33,862 nucleotides of DNA from Candidatus Methanoplasma sp. (GTDB lineage: Archaea > Thermoplasmatota > Thermoplasmata > Methanomassiliicoccales > Methanomethylophilaceae), in contig JAITCQ010000039.1 in NCBI GenBank assembly GCA_031283015.1, positions 1-33,862 of the forward strand. Reading direction: 5' to 3'. A program made the translations under genes and the position numbers. Position 1 is the stretch's first letter. The number at the start of each line of letters is the position of its first letter. The notes beneath the pieces were generated by a model. It was not told where the DNA came from. It ran no database searches and was given only the letters and a program-made list of their open reading frames with translations. Of the stretch, positions 15,891 through 24,065 are shown in pieces.

Positions 15891-16982
15891 TCACGGAAAG
15901 ATGCGTTTGCACCTGATGAGCTTGCCCATGCGCCTTGCGCCTAGAAGGCTCATTGTGATCTCCGTCCTTCTGTCGGATCTGAAAGCGAACTTGTCCGCCA
16001 TTCTCTTGCTGCTTGCTGCGATCTTCAGAGGTTTGCGGAATATCCTCTCGCATTCGTCCTGATAATCCGTAAGGCTGCGTCCGCTGACCACGCTGTCCCC
16101 GGCGACCTCCCCGCATGCCCTGCCCGCGATGAGCGCAAGCGGCAACCCGCCTCCGCTCACTGGTATCACTTGGCCGGCCGCGTCTCCCGCGAGCAGTCCG
16201 TTCCCGGATACTATCTTGGGCAGCATCCCCTCGCTCGGAACGTATTTCCCTTCGAGTTTTGTTGTTATCTCAAGACCGTGCTTCGCTCTGAACCTCTCGA
16301 AATAATCGCTCAGAGTTCCGTCCGCAAATTTGGGGGAAAGTCCGATACCTACGTTCGCCTGCCCTTTCTTCGGGATCATCCAACCGTATGCTCCAGGAGC
16401 TATCCCCCCGAAGAACATCTGAACGTACGGGTCGAAGTCTCCTTTCGCCTGAGCGGTCACCGCGGGGTACGGATTGCCGTTCCCCGGAAGGCCTAACGCC
16501 TTTGCGGTCTTCGAACCGGGGCCGTCCGCGCCGACGATCACTTTATACTCTATATCACCGAGTGACGTGACCGCTTTTCCGTTCTCTATTTTTTTGAAGT
16601 GGCAGTTCGTGATCAGTTCCGCGCCTTCTTTCTCCGCCTCTGACACTATATGCTTGTCGAACCTGTCCCTTTCCATCGTATATCCGGAGAAGTCCAGCAG
16701 CCTCTCCTTCCCTTTCGGGTCAATGAGCTTTATCCCTTCGATCTCCCTCAGTCGGAGATGCTTCGGCAGATCGAACAGAGACGCTATATTCCCGGCGTTG
16801 GGGAACATCGTCAGGATCTCCTCGTCCGAGGGCATCAGCTCGCCGCATCTCACCGGGACGCCGACCTCCGGCCTCCTTTCAACGATAGTAACATTCGCGC
16901 CCTTTGCCGCCGCATACCTGGCCGCCGTTCCGCCGGCGGGTCCCGACCCTATGACGAGAATGTCTGTTCTCATCGTGCCCAT
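15891..16982 (-). CDS. geranylgeranyl reductase family protein
   Basis: This FAD-dependent reductase saturates the geranylgeranyl chains of archaeal ether lipids or of related isoprenoids. The 363-residue protein starts with the dinucleotide-binding fold VIGSGPAGGTAARYAA (Gly12, Gly14, Gly17) and an acidic strand end VTIVERR. Mid-protein IVGADGPGS and the later LLAGDAAGQVIPVSGGGL are the second and third flavin motifs of the family. The PVRCGE segment is typical of GGR. It follows idsA with a four-base gap, the idsA TGA forming part of AGGTGA ahead of the ATG. This places prenyl synthesis and saturation in one operon. Confidence 0.9.
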   Translation of the reverse strand: MGTMRTDILVIGSGPAGGTAARYAAAKGANVTIVERRPEVGVPVRCGELMPSDEEILTMFPNAGNIASLFDLPKHLRLREIEGIKLIDPKGKERLLDFSGYTMERDRFDKHIVSEAEKEGAELITNCHFKKIENGKAVTSLGDIEYKVIVGADGPGSKTAKALGLPGNGNPYPAVTAQAKGDFDPYVQMFFGGIAPGAYGWMIPKKGQANVGIGLSPKFADGTLSDYFERFRAKHGLEITTKLEGKYVPSEGMLPKIVSGNGLLAGDAAGQVIPVSGGGLPLALIAGRACGEVAGDSVVSGRSLTDYQDECERIFRKPLKIAASSKRMADKFAFRSDRRTEITMSLLGARRMGKLIRCKRIFP

Positions 16983-16986
16983 TTAA

Positions 16987-17952
16987 TCACCTGTCGCGGT
17001 CCGCGATATAGTGGGAAAGATCGATCAGGGACTTTTTGTAAACGGAATCCTCGACCTCGTTGAGGAATGATATCGAGTCGCCCGCGATCGCTTTCGCTTT
17101 CTCCGAACATCTTCTGATCGCGTCGGTCTTTTTTATAAGACGGATGGCCTCGGAAACCTCCTGCCATCCGAGCTCTTTCTTTCGGAAGAGGTCCTTTATC
17201 GTGTCGCCGTGGGCAGGGTCCTGCATGGCGTATATCGTGGGGAGGGTGGGTTTCCCTTCCATTATGTCGCTTCCGATCCTTTTTCCGGTAGTGTGTTCGT
17301 CGCCGATCACATCCAGCATGTCATCCACGATCTGGAACGCTATGCCGGTCCTGAAAGCGAACTCGCCCACATCGTGAATGGTCTGCTCGCCGGCCCCCGC
17401 CAGGAACGAGCCTATCTTCGCGCCGCACTCGATCAGCCTTGCCGTCTTACCCTTGATTATTTTCATATAGTCTTCTTCGGACACGGCGGCGTTGTGCTCG
17501 AAGGCTTTCTGCTCGAATTCGCCCGCGCTCATAGCCGTGGACGTGTCGACGATGAAATCCACCACTTCGTGCGATGCCGATCCTATCAATCTGTAACCGA
17601 GGGCGAACATGAAGTCGCCCGCAACTATGGACTTCCCGATGGAATATTTCTTGTATGCGGCCTGGGCACCTCTCCTCAGCTCGCCCTGGTCGTTGATGTC
17701 GTCGTGAACCAGCGTTGCGTTATGGATTATCTCGATGGCGGTCGCCACGTCTATGGCCTTCTTCGGATCCTTTCCGCCACATGCGCGGAAGGCCAGAAGG
17801 CACATTGACGGGCGGATCCTCTTGCCGTTCGAGCCGAGGACGTAATCGCATATCTCCGTGAGCTCGGGATTTCCAGACCTTACGGTGTTCCTCATAAGTC
17901 TCTCTACCTTCTCCAGGTCCTCCGAGATTGAAGAATACCAAGGCTCATCCAT
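16987..17952 (-). CDS. idsA: geranylgeranyl diphosphate synthase (short-chain polyprenyl synthase)
   Basis: This trans-prenyltransferase builds the C20 (possibly C15/C20) isoprenoid diphosphate used for archaeal lipids. The 321-residue protein has GKRIRP (43-48), the first aspartate-rich motif DDIND (84-88) and the second DDMLD (210-214), with KGKTA at 167-171. The residue five before the first motif is Ala79, not an aromatic, which fits a C20 or longer product rather than farnesyl diphosphate. No SD is evident before the ATG. The 90 bp upstream hold several inverted repeats. It lies downstream of fpoN, with a T-rich terminator between, and upstream of ggr. Confidence 0.92.
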   Translation of the reverse strand: MDEPWYSSISEDLEKVERLMRNTVRSGNPELTEICDYVLGSNGKRIRPSMCLLAFRACGGKDPKKAIDVATAIEIIHNATLVHDDINDQGELRRGAQAAYKKYSIGKSIVAGDFMFALGYRLIGSASHEVVDFIVDTSTAMSAGEFEQKAFEHNAAVSEEDYMKIIKGKTARLIECGAKIGSFLAGAGEQTIHDVGEFAFRTGIAFQIVDDMLDVIGDEHTTGKRIGSDIMEGKPTLPTIYAMQDPAHGDTIKDLFRKKELGWQEVSEAIRLIKKTDAIRRCSEKAKAIAGDSISFLNEVEDSVYKKSLIDLSHYIADRDR

Positions 17953-17964
17953 TGATTCGGGGAT

Positions 17965-18043
17965 GTTAAGTACATACTTAACTGTTTTCTAACACTGGGT
18001 TAGACATCGGAAGCAACGCATTGTGCGTTCTGGAGGGAACGCA
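17965..18043 (-). promoter_or_regulatory. cluster of inverted repeats upstream of idsA
   Basis: Four dyads lie in about 80 bp. GTTAAGTA/TACTTAAC at 17965-17982 is perfect, with 8-bp arms and a 2-bp centre. CTAAC/GTTAG is at 17989-18003. AACGCA/TGCGTT is at 18015-18029. TGCGTTC/GAACGCA is at 18024-18043. The last two share the middle arm, so they cannot form together. The first looks like an operator. The pair looks like alternative RNA or DNA structures. A possible TATA element (GATATTTT) at about 18046-18055 would put all four in the leader. Confidence 0.55.
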
Positions 18044-18059
18044 GAAAATATCGTATTGA

Positions 18060-18094
18060 GAAAAATTAAAAATAAAAGGTATTGGGAAAAAGTT
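18060..18094 (-). terminator. T-rich terminator of the fpo operon
   Basis: Just after the fpoN stop the minus strand carries consecutive T-tracts (CTTTTTCCC, CCTTTTATTTTTAATTTTTC), the usual archaeal termination signal. Confidence 0.7.
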
Positions 18095-18097
18095 TCT

Positions 18098-19597
18098 TTA
18101 ACCGCCGAACAGGACCGACGCCGCGTCCGCGCAGAAATCCATGATGAGCTGCGGGAACACTCCAAGCAGGACCACGAACACCAGGCAGAACACGATCGCC
18201 GCCGTGAATGTATGCGGGACCTTGATCCTTTCGGTAGACGGTCCTTTCTCAATGAGCATGGCCTTCACCACCCTTGTGTAGTAGTACAGGGAGATCGCGG
18301 AGTTCAGCACCGCCACGAACGCCAGCCAGATCCACTGGGTCATGACCCCGCCGTCGTATATCGCCGACGAGAACAGGAATAACTTCGACGTGAATCCCGC
18401 CAGCGGCGGGATGCCCGCGAGAGAGAACAGGAACAATGTCATCGCGATCGCGAGGAACGGCGCCCTTTTCAACAGGCCTTGGTAGTCTGATATCTTCTCT
18501 CCTATGCCGACGGTGATCAGCGCGCCGACAATCAGGAACGCTCCTCCTTTCATGAACACGTGGGTGAACATGTGGAACATGCCTGACGCGAGCGCGTACT
18601 CGCTCATGACCGCCATCACTATCAGGATGTAACCGGCCTGTGCGATGCTGGAATATGCCAGCATCCTTTTGATGTTGTTCTGGGATATTGCGACGACGTT
18701 ACCCACGGTCATGGTGATCGCCGCGATTATCGCGAAGATGTACTGCATCTCCTCTGTGGCGAACGCCGCCGTGGAACTCGCGGCGGCGAATATCACCAAG
18801 AAGACCTTGAACAGCGCCACGAACCCCACTTTCTTGGACCCTGTTCCTAAGAACATCGAGACCGGCGTCGCCGCTCCTTCGTACACGTCGGGGGCCCACA
18901 TATGGAACGGGACCGCCGCGATCTTGAAGCCGAATCCCGCGATCATGGTTATCATGGCTATGCCGAACGCCCAGCTGAAGTCTTGCGTGGACAGAGCGGC
19001 TGCGATATCCGAGATGTTCGTTGTCCCTGCCACGCCATAGAGCATGGACAGGCCGTACAATGTCAAGGCTGTCGACAGACCGCCGATGATCACGTACTTC
19101 ACCGCCGCCTCCGCGGCCCTCGGGTCGCTCCTCTTCATCGCGACGAGCACATACGAGGTGATACTCGCAAGCTCGATGCCCAGGAAGATTGTTATCAGGT
19201 CGCTTGCCGTCGCGACGAACATCATACCGACCGACGCCGAGAGCAGCAGCGAGTTGAATGCGCCGTAGTGCATCCTCGTGGTCTCTGAGCTTGAAACGGA
19301 GACCAGCGCGGTGACGAACACCACTATCTGGAACAACAGTATCATCACACCCGAGAATGCGTCATATGCGAACAGATCGGCATAACCGCCCTGATATCCG
19401 TCGACCATCATCAAGATGTTGAAGAACACCGAGACCAGGATCACTGCGATGGCGGTTGCCGCGACCGCGCTTCTCCTCTTTGACGCGAAGAACACGGCGG
19501 GCATCACCAATGCGCCCAGTATCAAGACGATCATAGGCGCCAGCGGGGTGAATTCCCCAAATATCGTTGTTACGATAGAGCCGTCGAACATCATCAT
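18098..19597 (-). CDS. fpoN: Fpo-like complex subunit N (NuoN-type antiporter subunit)
   Basis: This proton- or ion-translocating membrane subunit of the Fpo-like (complex I-related) dehydrogenase is the smallest of its three antiporter-like subunits. The protein is about 499 residues with about 14 hydrophobic segments. It has the family motif FHMWAPDVYEGAATPVSMF and a conserved segment SIAQAGYILIVMAV. Three consecutive ATG codons (19597, 19594, 19591) could each serve as start; the upstream GGGGGCGG fits the third best. The first overlaps the fpoM stop as ATGA. It is the last gene of the fpo operon, followed by a T-rich terminator. No fpoO or fpoF follows. Confidence 0.93.
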   Translation of the reverse strand: MMMFDGSIVTTIFGEFTPLAPMIVLILGALVMPAVFFASKRRSAVAATAIAVILVSVFFNILMMVDGYQGGYADLFAYDAFSGVMILLFQIVVFVTALVSVSSSETTRMHYGAFNSLLLSASVGMMFVATASDLITIFLGIELASITSYVLVAMKRSDPRAAEAAVKYVIIGGLSTALTLYGLSMLYGVAGTTNISDIAAALSTQDFSWAFGIAMITMIAGFGFKIAAVPFHMWAPDVYEGAATPVSMFLGTGSKKVGFVALFKVFLVIFAAASSTAAFATEEMQYIFAIIAAITMTVGNVVAISQNNIKRMLAYSSIAQAGYILIVMAVMSEYALASGMFHMFTHVFMKGGAFLIVGALITVGIGEKISDYQGLLKRAPFLAIAMTLFLFSLAGIPPLAGFTSKLFLFSSAIYDGGVMTQWIWLAFVAVLNSAISLYYYTRVVKAMLIEKGPSTERIKVPHTFTAAIVFCLVFVVLLGVFPQLIMDFCADAASVLFGG

Positions 19598-21111
19598 ACC
19601 GCCCCCAGCGTCAAAGCGAGAGAGGACGCGTAGTCTTTAATGAACCCGAGCGCCAGGTCCGGCCAGAGACCGAACAGCGCGATCAGAGCGCATGTTGCTC
19701 CGAGCGCGACCACTTCCGGTCTGCTAAGGTCATGTATGTGCGTGAGGTCGATCTTCGTGGTAAGCCTTCCGAATAGGGTCCTCTGCGCCGCCCATAGATA
19801 GTAACCTGCGGTCAGCAGGAGGGTGATCAGACAGAACGCGATCAGCCATATCATGTCTATCGAGACGGTATACTCGTAGAACGAGAATATTATCCCGAAC
19901 TCCGCCCAGAACCCTACGAGGCCGGGAAGCCCCAGGGACGCCAGGAATCCGAACATCATGAACGCCGCGAACACCGGGAGTTTCCCGGCGAGTCCTCCGA
20001 GGAGGGGTATCTCTCTTGTCCCTATGTTGTGGCCCGCCGCTCCGGCGACCATGAACAATACGGCGGAGATCAGACCGTGCGCGAACATCTGGAACACCGC
20101 GAATTGGATCCCAATATCAGAAAGGCACGCCATTGCGATCATGACCATACCCATATGGCTGATCGACGAGAACGCCACCATTTTCTTGAGATCCTTCTGA
20201 GCGATGCAGGCGTATGCGCCGTATACCATCGCCAGGATGCCGATGAACACCATCGTCATCTGCCAGGCCTGCGCCCCGTCCGGGAGCAGTTCCAGACACA
20301 CTCGGATTATACCGTAGGAACCCATCTTAAGCATGACTCCCGCCAGCAGGACCGATCCTGCGGTGGGTGCCTCTGTGTGTGCGTCCGGCAACCATGTGTG
20401 GAACGGCACGATCGGCATCTTTACCGCGAATCCGAAGAACAGCAGTCCGAACACCAGCGTTTGGAATGTGGTGCTGAACGCCGCGCTCCCGGCGAGTACG
20501 GCCGCGAACGAGAAGTCCACCGTGCCTCCGCCGGCCGCTCCGAACACTATCGCGAATATCCCGATCAGCATGACCAGGCTCGCCACGTGCGTGTAGATGA
20601 AGAACTTGATCGCGGCGTAGTGCCTCCTCGGGCCGCCGAACCACGCTATCAGGAAATACATCGGGATCAGGGTGACCTCCCACAGGATGTAGAACAGGAA
20701 GTAGTCTCCCGCCATGTACACGCCCATCAATCCCACTTCCATCGCCAGCAGAAGGGCGAAGAAATAATGCGGCCTGTCGTGCTCGCGGGCCGAGAACACC
20801 GTCGAGAGGAAGACCAGCACGCCCGTCAGGAATACCATCAGGATGCTCAGGCCGTCCACCGTCAGTATGTACGACATCCTGACGCCGGCGGTCTCTATCC
20901 AAGTGTAACTTTCGTTGTATACGGAAAGATCGGGAGTGAACAGCAGCACCAAGGAAAGCACCATGGCGATGCCCGAGAACGTCCCCGCGACGTATTTGGC
21001 ATACTTTTGTCTCTCCCCGCCCATCGCCAACGTCGCGACCGCTCCGATGAGCGGCACGACCAGCAGAAGGGTCAGCAGATACGGTATCTCGAACGGGAAT
21101 TCAAAGAACAT
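19594..21111 (-). CDS. fpoM: Fpo-like complex subunit M (NuoM-type antiporter subunit)
   Basis: This is the antiporter-like membrane subunit of the Fpo-like pump: about 505 residues, about 14 membrane segments. It has family motifs FHTWLPDAHTEAPTAGS, LLAGVMLKMGSYG and SSISHMGMVMIAMACL. An in-frame start at 21144 exists, but the ATG at 21111 has a GGAGGTG SD formed by the end of fpoL, one base after the fpoL TAA, and is preferred. It lies between fpoL and fpoN, the order seen in other complex I-type operons. Confidence 0.93.
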   Translation of the reverse strand: MFFEFPFEIPYLLTLLLVVPLIGAVATLAMGGERQKYAKYVAGTFSGIAMVLSLVLLFTPDLSVYNESYTWIETAGVRMSYILTVDGLSILMVFLTGVLVFLSTVFSAREHDRPHYFFALLLAMEVGLMGVYMAGDYFLFYILWEVTLIPMYFLIAWFGGPRRHYAAIKFFIYTHVASLVMLIGIFAIVFGAAGGGTVDFSFAAVLAGSAAFSTTFQTLVFGLLFFGFAVKMPIVPFHTWLPDAHTEAPTAGSVLLAGVMLKMGSYGIIRVCLELLPDGAQAWQMTMVFIGILAMVYGAYACIAQKDLKKMVAFSSISHMGMVMIAMACLSDIGIQFAVFQMFAHGLISAVLFMVAGAAGHNIGTREIPLLGGLAGKLPVFAAFMMFGFLASLGLPGLVGFWAEFGIIFSFYEYTVSIDMIWLIAFCLITLLLTAGYYLWAAQRTLFGRLTTKIDLTHIHDLSRPEVVALGATCALIALFGLWPDLALGFIKDYASSLALTLGAV

Positions 21112-21112
21112 C

Positions 21113-23158
21113 TTAAGCACCTCCCATGAAATAGAACAGAACAAGCATCACCGCAAATAACGATACGATGCCGAACATCACCACGGCCGCATAGTCGCGC
21201 ATGTTGCCGGTCTGCATCTTGCCGATGGAGTCCCCGCTTCCGGCGACCGCCGAGGACAGTGCGTTGACCGTCCCGTCCACCACCTGCGTGTCCACGAACT
21301 CCACTCCCCTGGCGACGCCGTTCCCAAGCTTCCATCCTATCTGATCGTAAAGCTGTGGGAACCACCATCTGTTGGATAATGCCCGATATATCATCGAGCT
21401 GCCGTTCTTGTTGAGTTTTCCGGGGTCCACAGACATCTTGCTGTACATGAAGTACGCTATGCCTATCGCCGCCAGCACCAGCGCGATCGTCAGGTAGGTG
21501 TATATGCTCATGAATATGTCCTCGAGCCATCCTTCCAATCCGTGCCCGTGTCCCGAGCCGAGCTGGAACTCTCCGACGTGGTTGATCCCTATCGTTACGT
21601 ATTCGTCGAATCCGAACAGCAGTATCGCGCCCAGCGCGGCCGCGAAGGGCGCCAGTATGATCAGCGGCACGGTCATGCTCTTCGGGGACTCCCCGTGGCA
21701 GTGCTCCGTTCCGTGTCCCGGCTTTCCCTTGAAGGTCATGAACCACATGCGGAACATGTAGAACGCCGTCATGAACGCCGTTACGATCGCCAGTATCCAC
21801 ATGATCGTGAACAGGTATCCTTCCGCGCCGTAGTCTCCCGCGTGCATCACTGTCTCCAGAACAAGCTCTTTCGACCAGAATCCGCTGAAGAACGGGAATC
21901 CCGCGATAGACAGGGAACCGATCAGCATGGTGATCGACGTTATTTTCATCTTACCATGAAGCCCGCCCATTTCTCTCATATCCTCCGTGCCGGTGGAATG
22001 TATCACCGATCCGGAACCTAGGAAAAGCAGAGCTTTGAAGAACGCATGGTTCACCATATGCAGGCATCCCGCGGTGTAACCTATCGCCCCGATCGCCATC
22101 AGGTGGTGGTCGTGGGTCTGCATTCCGAGCGCCATCATGTATCCGCCGGCGCCCAGCGCGAGGAACATGTATCCCAGCTGGGATAACGTTGAGTACGCAA
22201 GCACTTTCTTTATGTTCATGTTGTTCAGCGCCATCGTCGCGGCGAAGAACGCCGTTATTCCTCCGATGACCCCCACGAACAGCATGACCTCTGGGTTCTG
22301 CGTGAACAGCGGGAAGCATCTCGCTACGAGGAACACTCCCGCCTTGACCATGGTCGCCGCATGTATCAGCGCGGAGACCGTAGTGGGACCCGCCATCGCA
22401 TCCGGAAGCCAGTCCAGGAGCGGGAACTGCGCGCTCTTTCCTATCACGCCTCCGAATATCAGGAGGCTTCCGAGCATGATCATGCTCGGGTCCACCGCCG
22501 CCATAGCGGAAGCATCGAACACCGCCGCATAGTCGAGACTGCCGAATTCGTACAGCAGCACGAACATCCCTCCCATCAGGCATACGTCTCCGAGCCTGGT
22601 GACAAGGAACGCCTTCTTGGCCGCGGAAGCGGCCACATCCGTGGCGTCGTCGCCCTTGGGGTGATCGAATCCCCAGAATCCTATCAGGAGGTACGAGCAC
22701 AGGCCCATGGCCTCCCAGAACACGAACATCTCGAGGAAGTTGCTTGAGATCGCCAGCCCCAGCATTCCGGTTAGGAACAGGGACACTTGAGCGTAATATC
22801 TTCTCTTCTTCGCGCCCTCCCCGTGCATGTACCCTATTGAGTAGACGAATATCAGCGTCGAGATGAACGACGCGAACATCATCACGAGACAGGAAAGGCT
22901 GTCGATGTAGTATCCTATGTTTATATCGAAACTTCCGATCGAGAACCATGTGATCTGCGCCGTCACGTATCCGGGGTCCGCGTATGCGGAGGATGTGAAG
23001 AACTCATATGATATGAGTACCGAAAGGACGCATGCGAACAGCGCCCCGAAGACCGCCAGCGGGCCTCCGCCCTCCGGCATCTTCTTTCCTAGGAACCCTA
23101 TGGCCACGAAACAGAGAACGGGGACCAGCGGGACCAGCCAAGTGTATTCTATGAACAT
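21113..23158 (-). CDS. fpoL: Fpo-like complex subunit L (NuoL-type antiporter subunit)
   Basis: This is the largest antiporter-like subunit, at the distal end of the membrane arm: 681 residues. The conserved core includes DWLPDAMAGPTTVSALIHA and YSTLSQLGYMFLALGAG, and the C-terminal extension is expected to include the lateral helix. Two hydrophilic stretches are rich in His and Gly (HGTEHCHGE, GSGHGHG), which is unusual but not unique. A GTG at 23167 is in frame, but ATG 23158 has GAGGTGG six bases upstream and starts in the usual place, so it is chosen. It starts three bases after the fpoK stop. Confidence 0.93.
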   Translation of the reverse strand: MFIEYTWLVPLVPVLCFVAIGFLGKKMPEGGGPLAVFGALFACVLSVLISYEFFTSSAYADPGYVTAQITWFSIGSFDINIGYYIDSLSCLVMMFASFISTLIFVYSIGYMHGEGAKKRRYYAQVSLFLTGMLGLAISSNFLEMFVFWEAMGLCSYLLIGFWGFDHPKGDDATDVAASAAKKAFLVTRLGDVCLMGGMFVLLYEFGSLDYAAVFDASAMAAVDPSMIMLGSLLIFGGVIGKSAQFPLLDWLPDAMAGPTTVSALIHAATMVKAGVFLVARCFPLFTQNPEVMLFVGVIGGITAFFAATMALNNMNIKKVLAYSTLSQLGYMFLALGAGGYMMALGMQTHDHHLMAIGAIGYTAGCLHMVNHAFFKALLFLGSGSVIHSTGTEDMREMGGLHGKMKITSITMLIGSLSIAGFPFFSGFWSKELVLETVMHAGDYGAEGYLFTIMWILAIVTAFMTAFYMFRMWFMTFKGKPGHGTEHCHGESPKSMTVPLIILAPFAAALGAILLFGFDEYVTIGINHVGEFQLGSGHGHGLEGWLEDIFMSIYTYLTIALVLAAIGIAYFMYSKMSVDPGKLNKNGSSMIYRALSNRWWFPQLYDQIGWKLGNGVARGVEFVDTQVVDGTVNALSSAVAGSGDSIGKMQTGNMRDYAAVVMFGIVSLFAVMLVLFYFMGGA

Positions 23159-23160
23159 CC

Positions 23161-23463
23161 TTACCACCTCATGGACGTGAGGCTGTCAGCCTCGATCGTG
23201 TTCTTTATCTTGTAAGCGTTGAGCAGTATCGCTATTCCGACGGCGACCTCCGCCGCCGCGACGGAGATCGACATTATCACGAACACCTGCCCCAACACAT
23301 CCGTCGTGAACGCCGAGAAGACGATAAAGTTGATGTTCGCCGCATTGAGCATCAGTTCGATGCACATCAGGACCACGATCGTGTTGCTCTTCACCGCCAC
23401 GCCGTACGCCCCGATGGCGAAGAGAACAGCCGCGAATATCAGATAGACCTCAATCGGTATCAT
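23161..23463 (-). CDS. fpoK: Fpo-like complex subunit K (NuoK-type)
   Basis: This small membrane subunit of 100 residues has three hydrophobic helices. The NuoK signature MCIELMLNAANINFI carries the conserved glutamate in the second helix, and a second glutamate is in AAAEVAVGIAI. The start at 23463 is chosen over an upstream in-frame codon because MIPIEVYLI is the usual family start and a GAGGGTGAG site precedes it. It overlaps the end of the second fpoJ gene by 14 bp. Confidence 0.93.
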   Translation of the reverse strand: MIPIEVYLIFAAVLFAIGAYGVAVKSNTIVVLMCIELMLNAANINFIVFSAFTTDVLGQVFVIMSISVAAAEVAVGIAILLNAYKIKNTIEADSLTSMRW

Positions 23464-23743
23464 CGTGCTCACCCTCCTCTCTCGCGATGCAAACACCGCC
23501 GATCATGGCGCCGAACATCAGCAGCGCCAGTATCAGCAGCAACGGGCCGTACTTTTCGAACAAGGCGTAGTTGAGCGAGTTCGGATCCATGTTGCCGTCC
23601 TCGTCCGTAACGCCTATGAAGTCTATGCCTTCTGGGGACTCGTTGGTAACGTGGTCGTCCCAGTCCGTCATCATCACCGATAAGGCGAGCACCGTCAGCA
23701 GCATCGCCGCTACGCATACTCCCATCGCGGTCTTCTTATTCAT
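23450..23743 (-). CDS. Fpo-like complex subunit J, C-terminal part
   Basis: This 97-residue protein has two hydrophobic helices (residues 6-25 and 69-88) separated by an acidic loop. Its ending (KYGPLLLILALLMFGAMIG) matches the C-terminal part of NuoJ/FpoJ, which elsewhere can be one continuous protein. The start overlaps the end of the first fpoJ gene by 8 bp in a different frame. The split therefore reflects two genes, each with its own start, rather than an obvious recent frameshift. It forms part of the proton-channel region next to FpoA and FpoK. Confidence 0.8.
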   Translation of the reverse strand: MNKKTAMGVCVAAMLLTVLALSVMMTDWDDHVTNESPEGIDFIGVTDEDGNMDPNSLNYALFEKYGPLLLILALLMFGAMIGGVCIAREEGEHDDTD

Positions 23744-24065
23744 CGGAACCGCCCTCCTTGCGCATTATGTATCTTCTAGTAAGCATGATGCTGAACGCGA
23801 ACAGTATGGTGATCGCACCCACGTACACCAGCATCTGGATCACACCGATGAACTCCGCCTCCAGGAAGAAGTACGTGACCGCCACGCACACGAACACCAG
23901 CGCGAGATAGAACGCGCTGTGCACAACCTCTTCCGAGGACACCACATACAATGCGGCGGCTATGGCTATCGCGGCCAATACGACAAAGGCCACTAGGTCC
24001 GTGTTCGCCCAGAGGTACCCCATCACATTGCAGAATCCGTCCCAAATATTGTCCAGGATCTCCAT
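23736..24065 (-). CDS. fpoJ: Fpo-like complex subunit J, N-terminal part
   Basis: This 109-residue protein has three hydrophobic helices matching the N-terminal half of NuoJ/FpoJ, with the characteristic EEVVHSAFYLALVF and EAEFIGVIQMLVYVGAI segments. Start at 24065 (MEILDNIW), with the ATG sharing one base with the fpoI TAA (TAATG) and GAGGTG six bases upstream. An in-frame start at 24116 is rejected because it runs through fpoI. Its partner half is the next gene. Confidence 0.9.
   Translation of the reverse strand: MEILDNIWDGFCNVMGYLWANTDLVAFVVLAAIAIAAALYVVSSEEVVHSAFYLALVFVCVAVTYFFLEAEFIGVIQMLVYVGAITILFAFSIMLTRRYIMRKEGGSDE

Noticed and set aside
20029..21129. 366-codon plus-strand open frame opposite fpoM
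   Set aside because: Composition is Arg- and His-rich with no domain; it lies fully within fpoM.
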